A stretch of 64,000 bases of DNA from the NCBI GenBank assembly GCA_021234155.1, contig JAJEKV010000011.1, positions 8,109,132 through 8,173,131 of the forward strand, given 5' to 3'. The notes beneath the pieces were generated by a model. It saw only the letters and a program-made list of their open reading frames with translations, ran no database searches and was not told where the DNA came from. Position numbers and translations under genes: made by a program. The stretch comes from Isoetes taiwanensis. Its lineage: Eukaryota > Streptophyta > Lycopodiopsida > Isoetales > Isoetaceae. The first letter of the stretch is position 1. Every line of letters starts with the position of its first letter. Of this stretch, positions 31,399 through 40,871 are shown piece after piece.

Positions 31399-31677
31399 GT
31401 AAAATTATTGATGTGAATTATTGGTGTACATTGTAGCGCCATTATTGAGCGTGTACAAGTATCATGTACACGTACAAGTATAATGCATAATTTGTATGGA
31501 TATATGTATCATGTGACCTCATGTATCTTGGTCTCAAGAAGTAGGTGAAAGTATTTATGCTTGAGCAAATTAGCTCTACTTGAAATTCTCAAAATTGCGT
31601 TATTCTCTCCAATTAATGAAATCATGCTTATTTGGAGGATTGGGCTTAGTGGCATGAGCATTCTAGAGAGTATTTTT

Positions 31678-31912
31678 GAGGTGCCTATGTTATGCATTCT
31701 TGCTCATATTGGTAAACATGTGTCAATAGGAGCAGATATGCATAATAAAGGACCCCCAATAACATCCTCTAAATGCAAAACCGCCATAAAACCCAATATT
31801 GGTACAAATTGCATCATCGCGCCACTGAAGGATATGAATGAGGTGCCTATGTTATGCATTCTTGCTCATATTGATAAACGTGTCAATATGAGCAGGTATG
31901 CATAACAACAGC
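31678..31912. repeat. Direct repeat, about 75 bp, spaced 160 bp
   Basis: GAGGTGCCTATGTTATGCAT, TTCTTGCTCATATTG and AGCAG.TATGCATAA words occur at 31678-31752 and again at 31838-31912 with few changes. The repeats extend through the end of the upstream duplicated block and are non-coding. Confidence 0.9.
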
Positions 31913-32153
31913 ACCCCATTAGCATTCCTCAAACGTCGCCTTAGCACAAATCAGCAGCAATACCAAAGACCTGGTTTCCGTTATTGGCTTCAGATGAAAG
32001 CAACATGCAGCCAGGTCATGACAGGTTGAGATTCGGACTAGATTTGAACAAATAAGGGTACTGCAGTGGACTTATTTGATGTTGCTCAGGTCCATATCAA
32101 TGCAAGCTTCTAAAGAAAAAGATTGGAACGGCATCGAAGAACTCCAACTGAAA

Positions 32154-32275
32154 ATTGTTGGGCGCTCAAATATCCACTCTTGGAATGGCTGGGCGCTCAA
32201 TGATCCGCTCTTGGAATCGCTGGATGCTCAAAGATCTGCTCTTGGATTCGATGGGCGCTCGAAGATCTGCGTTTG
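32154..32275. repeat. 31-bp minisatellite, four units
   Basis: Units follow the pattern CTGGGCGCTCAA.GATC.GCTCTTGGAAT with point changes. There is no coding evidence. Together with the next array this makes a repeat-rich island between 32.1 and 32.7 kb. Confidence 0.9.
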
Positions 32276-32485
32276 CTAGTGCCTGACAGAAAAAATTTGC
32301 TGAATAGCATGCATATACCGTACAAAAGATCTACCAAAGCGCCTGAAAAGATGAGTGCGCAAGCAAGCGGCAGCCAGTGCAACAATGCAGAGACGAAAAT
32401 GCCTAAGATGGCGAGGTCGGCGTCACTGTCAGACCATCCGTATTTATGAGGGCGACCGCCGACAAAGACGGGCATTTATAAGAGC

Positions 32486-32665
32486 CCAAAATTCAAATTT
32501 GGGCGGGCCTTCAAATTTTCAAATTTGGGCGGGCGGGCGTTTTAAATTCAAAATTTGAGCGGGCGGCCTTTTGAAATTCAAAAATTGGGCGGGTTTTTGA
32601 ATTTCAAAATTCGGGACGGGCGGGCTTTTGAAATTAGAAATTTGGGCGGGCGGGAGGTTGGCGGG
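32486..32665. repeat. GGGCGGGC minisatellite, about 36-bp units
   Basis: Five or so units combine AATTTGGGCGGGCGGGC with TTTTGAAATTCAAAA. Each AT half is nearly self-complementary (GAAATTTCAAAATTC) and each GC half is a GC-box-like or G-rich run. The sharp alternation of AT-rich and GC-rich halves is visible directly. It could form hairpins or bind Sp1/E2F-like factors, but no gene start is tied to it. Confidence 0.88.
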
Positions 32666-33045
32666 CAGGCAGGCGCTGGTTGGGTCGCCAGCTGGGCAGG
32701 AATCCCACTAGTATTTATTGAGGCCAGCACCACAAGACCGTTATTTGATTCATGCCCGCCTTCCATCGCCAAATACTTGCCGCCATTTGGATTTTAGCGT
32801 TATTCGACGTGTTTTCAACCAAAGACCGGTCCCGCCAGCCTTCCTCTCCACAGTTTTTGAGCGTCTTCAAGGCCTCCATACTCGCTCTCTCTCTGAGGTG
32901 AGATGGAGCCTGCAGGAGATCCAACAGTTGGATCCAGGGGCCTTCAAGGAACAGGTTAGTTGTTGCTCTAGTTGCAAATGGTGCCACTTGCTTGTTTATA
33001 GTCTATTCTAGGAGATACATGCTTGTTTTAGACAGTGGATCAGGT

Positions 33046-33255
33046 AAATGGCGCGGCGGCGCCATTTAAGCCGTAGATTTGTTTCAGTAGCCAAAGAATG
33101 TAGTCAATGAGTTATCAAGCGAAGCGAAACAATACAAATGGGAAAAATAGTGCGGTGGCGCCCTTTGGATGTGAATTAGCTATTACACATCCAGTGGCGC
33201 CACCGCGCCATTTTCTTCTCCAGATCTGTATTGTTTTGTTCCTGTTTGATAACTA
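33046..33255. repeat. GGCGCC palindromes and a 75-bp-arm inverted repeat
   Basis: AAATGGCGCGGCGGCGCCATTT at about 33046 is a near-perfect palindrome in its own right. From 33112 to 33255 a longer foldback pairs GTTATCAAGCGAAGC, AAACAATACA, GGTGGCGCC and GGATGTG on the left with the matching words on the right (CACATCC, GGCGCCACC, TGTATTGTTTTG, TTGATAAC). The loop is about 12 bp. It could be a MITE or a hairpin transcript. No terminal duplication was found. Confidence 0.8.
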
Positions 33256-34257
33256 CGTGCTTGAAAAATCTGATCTAAGAGATGCATGGTAGGTCTAGGC
33301 AAGGTGAGGAAGGCGGCGCCATTTAGTATATTGATGTTAGTTTCTCGGTAGGACACAGACAGTCCACAAGTTTGCAAATCAGAAGTGAACCAGACAATAC
33401 TGCAACTGCAACTAACCAAAGAAAATGCAACAAACATGCAAAGAGAAAGCAAGCATCCAAAACTAAGTTTAGATAACATTTCTAGCATTCAAAGACAAAT
33501 CCTACTCCAATAAAATACACCTGAATCTAAAGGAAATTCAGAGCTCATCAAATTAAAGCACATAATAAAAAGTCAGATGATTGAAGCCTGTTATTTGCCA
33601 TGTGCATCAAGGAGATCTTAGCTCTTCAATATAAGTTGGAGCCGACGAAATCCAATCTATCAAGTGTTGAATTTGTTGGCCACATCTTGGATCCATCCAA
33701 CCATTGCATCAAATAAAATGCAACCATATTCCTGTTCAATTTAATGTTCCCTGATGCAGCAAAAGTAAAGACAATCATCCAAAGCAATAGTGGCATAAAA
33801 AAGAATTGGTAAAGACATAATATATGGTTGCAAAACATCCATTGTTGCCGCAGGGCTTGCAAATTAAAAGGTCATTTTCCATGCTCAAGCTCTTGTCTAT
33901 AATGCAAATAGCTTGGCCAAGCACATTTGTGCAACGAAATTGCTACATTCAATGCCCTAGAGAAAGAGGGGATTTCAACCATACCAGCTAAGTTTCCATA
34001 CCTTGAGCATATTCTAGCTGCCAGCCACAACATAGAAATCGATCCAGATCCACTAATAATGCAGAGGTACTTCGTGAAGATACAAATTCCAGAGGAACAA
34101 AATGATTCAAGAAGAAACTTACAAAAGCCAGTTCAAAATGTACTGCTCACCTGTAACAAATTAACAGGGATGTAAGTCCACAAATAAAACACAAATTCAA
34201 CAACGAATAAAGCAATGTTCAAAATGACACACAACAATTAACCCTTTCCAAATCAAG
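33256..34257. other. Non-coding flank
   Basis: I see no supported gene. The plus frame at 33927-34175 is unrecognised. Sequence is AT-rich and otherwise unstructured. Confidence 0.45.
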
Positions 34258-34260
34258 GGT

Positions 34261-35375
34261 TTTTTTTTTTTTTTTGAAGAACTGTGTCATCAATATATTA
34301 AAAGAATGGTAATGTTACAAAGCAAGTGAGGAGGAAGGAGAACCGCCCCAAAGAGACAGCGATACCTCGACACTCCACAACAAACTCACGTGAAAAAGCG
34401 CAACTCTTTGATGTACAAACCGACCATCACCATCTACAACACCCAAGAAGTCCCATAAATGGCAAACTTCCGCCTACTACTACTCCAGGAACACCGAGAA
34501 AGCTTTGAAATAGCTTGTACCGAAGTCGAGGAATCGAGAGGCCGCAGTCGCTTTGAATCCCCGAAGATCCACAACCGCCGCCTTCCAAATCAGCCACACC
34601 AACCAAGCCACGCACAAATGCAAGGCTTGCTGTTGCAAGAGTGGCCAAGCACCAGGATACACATGAAGCAAAGAATGGCGGGCTAGTCAATCTCACCTGA
34701 AAAAGAGCCCTAACCCAATCCCAGGCAGCCTGCAAGTGAGGGCATAAAACCAGCTCCACAATCTCACGATGAAGGCCACAACAAGGGCAGACGGGGCTCA
34801 CACCTAGCCTAAACCGACTCACAAGGGCATTCACCCCTGGCCGGCACCACCACGCCTTAAGCACCCTAACCTTCGGTGAGGAAGGGAGCTCCATGTCCAC
34901 GCCAAAACCGAAGCCATCGAGAACCCGGAAGCTGCAGAGACCACTTGCACGAAGGGGCGGTGTGTCATGAATATGACACCGAAGAAGACCACAAAGCAAG
35001 AAGATACAACATCCCGGATGAACCTTCCAAACCTGCACCACCACATCATCCCCGAGGAACTATAGGTATGTGTAGCGGAATACTCCCCGCCACGTGTTCC
35101 CGAGATAGCGTCCAGTCACGCCCTCGGTGCTAAAGCGAGCTCGAAAGAACTCCCCACGAAGCTAGCCGGCGCCCCAATACCAATCCTCAAGGTGAGCACA
35201 ACAGCTTCGCCTCCAACGAGCTTAGCGTCCAGAGCATGCATGCAGTGGCGAGCCAAGGGCAAGTGCGCCAGGGGTAGAGGAACCCACAAGAAAGGAGAAG
35301 AGTGGTGATAAACTGAGGCATAATCTAGCTGGAAGAGCACACGCACATGATCCCAAGCCGCAACACTCCTGTGAG
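34261..35375 (-). mobile_element. 5'-truncated LINE, family B, minus strand
   Basis: The poly(T) at 34261-34276 is the tail of a minus-strand insertion. Its 3' untranslated part and C-terminal frame match the plus-strand copy at 10848-11234. The longer piece here (frame 35044-34427, about 205 residues, with shifts upstream) shows ALVSRFRLG, VCPCCGLHREIVEL, LCPHLQAAWDWVRALFQ and LAFVRGLVGVADLE. This is the zf-RVT domain followed by the tail. The polymerase core is missing. The left junction is clear, and the right (truncation) end near 35375 is approximate. Confidence 0.88.
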
Positions 35376-35455
35376 AAAAGGGGTTTTTTCATGTAGCTCT
35401 TCATGAGCTTATTTGCACTAAGAGCAGCTATAGAAGCTTGGAACCAAGTCCTTCA

Positions 35456-35842
35456 AGAAGGCAGATGGCCATTTTACTCATCAGTAGGAGCAGAAGACGA
35501 AGAAAATAATATGTATTTATTAGGCATGCTGTAGAATGCTATTAACTCTCAAGCTATTAGGTCTGCAAAGGAGCCTTCCAATATTACTAAATTTGGAATA
35601 GACAACTGAGGCCCCCTTAGATGACTTGCAAAAACTAATACGCCAAGTCAGAAGGCAGATGGCCATTTTACTCATCAGTAGGAGCAGAAGACGAAGACAA
35701 TAATATGTATTTATTAGGCATGCTGTAGAATGCTATTAACTCTCAAGCTATTAGGTCTGCAAAGGAGCCTTCCAATATTACTGAATTTGCAATAGACAAC
35801 CGAGGCCCCCTTAGATGACTTGCAAAAACTAATACGCCAAGA
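35456..35842. repeat. Recent tandem duplication, 194-bp units
   Basis: Units 35456-35649 and 35650-35842 are nearly identical over their whole length (a handful of differences such as GAAGAAAATA and GAAGACAATA). They are non-coding. The high identity dates the event as recent compared with most repeats here. Confidence 0.97.
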
Positions 35843-37960
35843 CCTAAATCATACACAAACTAATACGCCAATGCAGCAATCATTATTCTGCAGCAACTAT
35901 AACTATAGGTACTTGTCGTATCAAAGAAACACAAACTTACCTTATTAGCCTAGACTTTCTAAAATAGCAACCATGATTTTATGGGTAGATAATGCTTCTA
36001 GCCATTTAACTGATTTTTGACTGCAAATCATCATAGACAGTGGTTGCTGCTCCAAGAACTATTTTGCTCCATTTTCCCAAAAAGATCTTCAAGAGCAGTA
36101 TATCAAAGGAGAATAGAATTAATGGATGTTTCCACTACATAGCTTGAAGAACTTCCTTGTTGAAAAGCATGCACAGACTTGCCTCACCAAAAAGGACAAC
36201 TGCAAAAATTGCTCTGGCTATAAAAAAAACCAAGGATGCAGCATGGCTCCATCATACTATCATCATGATAAAGCATTAATAGCACTTTACAATTTATTAT
36301 CAATATTATATTAAACCTTCAAAGAGATGCTGGCTTTATTTATTGTGCTGATGTAGCTAGCCTAGCAAACTCTTTAGAATAACAAAATGCATGGCGTACC
36401 TAAGACTCAAAGCTTCAAATGTAGATTTCAACAAATGGAATTCCTCCAAGATCTACGTTGTTTCCAGCAGAAGTTCATGTCCTTGTATCTACAACATAAA
36501 AAGAAGACATATGAGAGAATCTATATCTTTCAAAACATAAAGGTTGGTGACAGCTTTCTAAGAGTTCGGTGCTAGAAATCTGAGAGTTTTATTCGAAAAA
36601 ACTAATATAGGCACTTGCAGGAAGAATAAAGCAAAAATAGCTTAGGAACAACCAATGCAATAGTATAACCTCTTTGGCCTAATTTGTGCAAAGTAGTAGA
36701 AAAATCCACGTTTTCTGAGAAAAACAGAATGGTACACGGAGGTGGGTTGTCTACACCAAACAAACAAGAACGGTCGTGTCTGCAGCATCCTTTCTCCGAT
36801 TAGGAACATCTATCAAATTAATGCCTACCGTTGGCAACCCTTTCTTACTCTTCTGAAAAAACGTTTAAAATCATGTTGTTAATTACACTGCAATGAGCTA
36901 ATTAAGGGACGAACGGTGGGCCGAAATGAAGGGTTAGAGGGTTTCTTTATGTACTTGAACAGAAGGTAGAGGTAAGACACGAATAAGTATTATGTTCTTC
37001 TAGGCATGCATTCTATTCCCAAATTTAACCTCATTCATAACATGCACCCTGTTTTCCTTCTGTGCAAGGAAAACAGTGATGGACTTAAGCAAATTCTACT
37101 TCAAAATCTAATTTGAGACCACTTTAATTCCTTCAAATAGACAGTGTGCAAACGATAGTTTTACCTTAGTCTCATTATACAATAGGTAGCTATAAGCATG
37201 CAGCTACAGCCTCTTGTCAGGGCAATTCATGTCTACATGTTATTTCTCTTGTAACACTGCTATTGTTTCTTGATTTATAGGAAGGCACGAAATATGGGAC
37301 ATGGCGGGCAGGCTATCAATGAGTGGACACGATCATACCACAAGTGCAGCACATAGGCTAGCAATAAGATTACAACATGCAACTTAAACAGTACACCTCA
37401 GGAGAATGATATGAATTAATCAAAGCACCTAATTGAACATTCAAGGAAATGTACAAGCTCTAAATCATGAAATAAAAAATCATAGAAGTACCATGAATCT
37501 TTCTAGAAAACCCAAAAAGTATGTGCTTTCTATGGGCAATGGATTGTGGATACAACTACTCCAGAACATTGCTGAAGGAAATGGCCCCAGAACATGCTGA
37601 TTTCTTATTATATACAGAAGTAGGCTATGAAGCTATGAATTGTAATTATTATAATTAAATGTAGCAGCAGAGTTACTCACTTGTCGTTGAACTTCCTCTC
37701 TTGACATTGGCTCCTACATTATTTCTCTCTTCAAGAATTCCTAGAGACAAACATTTGTAAAATTTTGATAAGATATAGAAAGGTATTGAGAAGCATTTGC
37801 ATTAGAAATTGCAAAATGCATCCAAAAGTTCACAATTTTCTTGTATTAATGTCTGAGATAACCACATTGGTATCAAAGTCAGCCTGAGAACTCTCAACAC
37901 ATTGAGTGGCCACGAAGAGTAAGGATCGCTTTAAATCCATTAGATCTGCTAAGACCAGCT
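35843..37960. other. Non-coding, AT-rich region
   Basis: No gene, repeat or RNA structure is supported. Short frames are not convincing. It may be intronic or intergenic. Confidence 0.45.
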
Positions 37961-37967
37961 TTGGTGG

Positions 37968-38225
37968 TCAACAAGAATTGTTGGATCCACCTGTGTAAAG
38001 CAGACTTAGGTTGTATCCTTCAAACGCCATATTCTCAACATTAATTTTCAGTTCTTCAGGTGAATCGAACTTAAATGAAACTTGTATTTTTGCAGGTGCT
38101 ATTGGTATTGCACAACTTTTGCTAGGAACAGATACAACATCAGAGCAGTATTCATACCTGGAAATAACCCATTCATCTGGTAGTAGTCTTGTATTCTCAA
38201 CATTCTCAATATGAAAACTCTGCAT
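37968..38225 (-). CDS. Unrecognised possible exon
   Basis: The 85-residue frame MQSFHIENVENTRLLPDEW, then PIAPAKIQVSFKFDSPEELK and NMAFEGYNLSLLYTGG has a balanced, protein-like composition that stands out from neighbouring frames. I do not recognise a domain. The sequence just upstream on the minus strand contains no clear start context. It could be a single exon of a host gene whose other exons lie in the uncalled sequence. Confidence is low. Confidence 0.25.
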   Translation of the reverse strand: MQSFHIENVENTRLLPDEWVISRYEYCSDVVSVPSKSCAIPIAPAKIQVSFKFDSPEELKINVENMAFEGYNLSLLYTGGSNNSC

Positions 38226-38770
38226 CCAGCATAAAGAACCTCATTAAAGAGGCCCTAAAAAATGTTCGCTATAAAAAAGTCTGGAGACGTAAAACACCTG
38301 AATGAAAGCTGCAAAATGATGACATGCTTTAATCCCTGCTCTGTGCTATGGAGCTTGACCTGGACCAAAAATCCTACTGTAAAAACCTTCTGTAAGAACA
38401 TGTATAACACATACTCTGCTCCGGTTCGGTCCTTCGAAACAAATCTCTACTGTAAGAACCTGTGTAATACATATCTTTGCATGAAAGGTGTAGCCAGGCT
38501 ACACCGTGATGAAGGGAAAAGAAGATCTGTTCGAGGCTTGGAGAAAAGGAAAACCCGGTTCTTTGGAGCTGAACAAATTAGTCGCTTGTGGAATTAACCA
38601 CAAAGAATCTGGAGCAGATAGAAACGACCACAAGCTTTGTCTCTGGATCTTTCCGCCTTGGATTTGTAATCCAATTTCTAATAACCGGGCTCCTTTCAAT
38701 CCCGTTCTAGAATTTTCCCCATTTTGGAAACCTAAACTAACAGATCTTATATAACAGAGCAAAACCTAAA

Positions 38771-39115
38771 ATGGCTACCAGAACTGCCGCAAAAGTGAAT
38801 CAACAAAAGGCAGAAACCTATCAGAACTGGTTGCAAGAGAAAATTGATGGGAATAGAGCGGGATGTAAAAGGTTTGAGGCAGTTGAAGAATGGAGAGATC
38901 AGAGAAGAGATCATCGAGCAAAAGGAAGGAAGGAAGGGGCCAAACAAACCATCCAATCAACGTACCAAAATACCTTTAAAAAATTGAAGAAGTATATGTT
39001 CCTATTGAATATAATGTCAAACATATCTTGCATCACAAATAGCTCTGCGTTTACCATACATGAGCAAGAGGAGATTTTGCAAGAATCTAAAATCATTTTT
39101 AATTCCGCAATGTAA
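38771..39115 (+). CDS. Unrecognised possible ORF (114 aa)
   Basis: The frame begins MATRTAAKVNQQKAETYQNW and is rich in Lys, Arg, Glu and Gln for about 75 residues (EAVEEWRDQRRDHRAKGR), as in a helical or coiled-coil nucleic-acid-associated protein. It then turns AT-rich (KKYMFLLNIMSN). An ATG preceded by AAAACCTAAA is acceptable plant context. No family is recognised. It may be an exon or the 5' piece of a retroelement ORF. No paralogue in the window supports it. Confidence 0.25.
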   Translation: MATRTAAKVNQQKAETYQNWLQEKIDGNRAGCKRFEAVEEWRDQRRDHRAKGRKEGAKQTIQSTYQNTFKKLKKYMFLLNIMSNISCITNSSAFTIHEQEEILQESKIIFNSAM

Positions 39116-40500
39116 GATGTGGGAATGTATCAACTTGCCTTCTGGAAGAGTTTCTGTATAAGAATTGATTTATAAGAGAAGCATAGCTAAGAGGTGTAAT
39201 CTTCAAGCTCTCATGCTCAGACTCCTTGCTTACCTTTGAGCTTCCGTGTGAAGAAAACAATCTGCTACTCCAAATATTGCCGTCAGCATGGAAGGGAGAG
39301 GAAATCCATATGCAACATTTGAGACTCCATTTCTGCCAGCATCTCCGAAACTTAAAACAGTGCATGAATTTGTCATGTTTGACTTGTGAAATTAGGGTTC
39401 CAAATCGAGTGAAAACTATAAACTACGAATTTGAAAAACGATGATAGAAAGGTAAAGTTTTGATTAAGAAATGCCTTGCTTAACGGCAAACTGCAGAGGA
39501 ACATTGCATTGCAGTGGCAAAGCCGAGCACGAGCTTGATACGACGACATTTGAAGGGGAAAATGAGCAGGCAAGACGATTTCAAAAAGGAGAAAAAAGAA
39601 AAATGAGCAATCAATGTATTTACCAAGGATGTAGCAAGTTTACTTTCACATTCTGCTTCAAGCTCACCACAAAACGACCCCTCCAAAAACGACCTGCTTT
39701 GCTCCAACAAACGAAATGGAGGCACAAGAAAGCAAGCGGGCCAAACAAAAACCGTGTAATCAACGAACAACAAAACCCTAAAAAAATTGGACGCGCGAGA
39801 TTTTGCGCACAGATTATCCCAAAACTCCTTTATTACTATATATCGATATAGATAGATTTCAAATGAGAGACGCACATGACCCGCAAGGGGAAAGGGAACG
39901 CCGCATGCGTCTGCACATGTGGCGTTCCTGTACAGAAACCAAGGCCATCCCTTTTTAATAAAGAAGATGATCATATATGTTCATTCTATTCCTTAAGCAG
40001 TCTTCAATTCAAATAATCGCCCATTGCCTTATGCCCAATGCCTTTTAATCAATGCTTTATATTCCGACATAGATTTGGGTCACGGATTTTAGGGGCACGT
40101 TATAGGTGGAGTTCGGCCTTTGCCTTGAATCGACCTGCCACTGCTCCCTTGATTGATTCGGCCTGCTCCTGAATTTATTAATGCATAAGTAATAAGCAAT
40201 AAACATTCAGATTCAGAAGCAGTATGCATTCAGAAGAAGAGGCTAATAATATAAGAGGTAAGAAGAAGAGGTTTAAGCAATAAGCATTCAGAAGAAGAGG
40301 CTAATCCGATAAGCAAATGAGAGTTTAGAGTTAGACAAAGCAATGAAAAAAGAGGACGTAAGCAGAGCATTCATTCAATTCATTTTCTTCCACTTTTTTA
40401 TCTGCCCAAAAACAGCCCCCTTTGCTGGTTCTACTTCTCTTACTGTAGGTCCAGTGATTCCTCAAATCCAACAAAGCCTTTCTTTTGCTATTCAATCCAG
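39116..40500. other. Mostly non-coding, possible minus-strand exon near 39.23-39.38 kb
   Basis: On the minus strand, a start near 39377 would give TVLSFGDAGRNGVSNVAYG and run to a good splice-donor word (AAAGGTAAGC) near 39230. The family is not recognised, so it is recorded only as a possibility. Otherwise no gene is supported. A TATATCGATATA word lies near 39836. Confidence 0.25.
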
Positions 40501-40504
40501 AAAT

Positions 40505-40865
40505 CCCCATTCAAATGGATTCTTGTTCACTTGTTCTTTGTTTTTTTTAACAAAAAAAAAAAAAAAAAAAACAGGGAGCTATTGCTTTGCTAATTTGACA
40601 TTTTTTTTTGCTCACTTGTCTCTTATTTTTTTGTTTTTTTTTTCACTTGTTCACTTTTTGTTCTTGTTCGATTGTTCTTTTCGCTCACTGTTCTTTGTTT
40701 TTTTTACTGTAACAAAAAAACAGGGAGTTATTGCTTTGCTAATTTGATAATTTTTTTTGCTCACTTGTCTCTTATATTTTTGACTGTAACAAAAAAACAG
40801 CGAGCTATTGCTTTGCTCATTTGATATATTTTTATGCTCACTTGTTCTTTGTTTTTTTATTTTTA
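40505..40865 (+). repeat. T-rich imperfect tandem repeat upstream of the hAT gene
   Basis: Three copies of CAGGGAGCTATTGCTTTGCT-like words (near 40571, 40721 and 40798), each followed by a T run, GCTCACTTGT and CTTTG/CTTAT, form units of roughly 75-150 bp with poly(A) or poly(T) runs between them. They lie directly before the start of the hAT transposase frame. Subterminal repeats are usual in hAT elements, so these may be part of its 5' end. That is inferred. Confidence 0.75.
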
Positions 40866-40871
40866 TAGCTT

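Larger units (their letters stand above)
30473..31570. repeat. Diverged tandem duplication, two units of about 480 bp
   Basis: Units at about 30473-30955 and 31095-31570 share long ordered blocks: CATTAGCTTTGGATTGCAG, GATCATTGTAGCTCAT, GAATGGAGCTGCTTT, AGTCAAGTAAAATTATTGAT, AAGTATCATGTACAC and CATGTATCTTGG. The 3' non-coding part is at least as well conserved as the small ORF in each unit. The block lies immediately downstream of the DUF7869-like gene on the opposite strand, so it may be part of that element. Confidence 0.9.
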
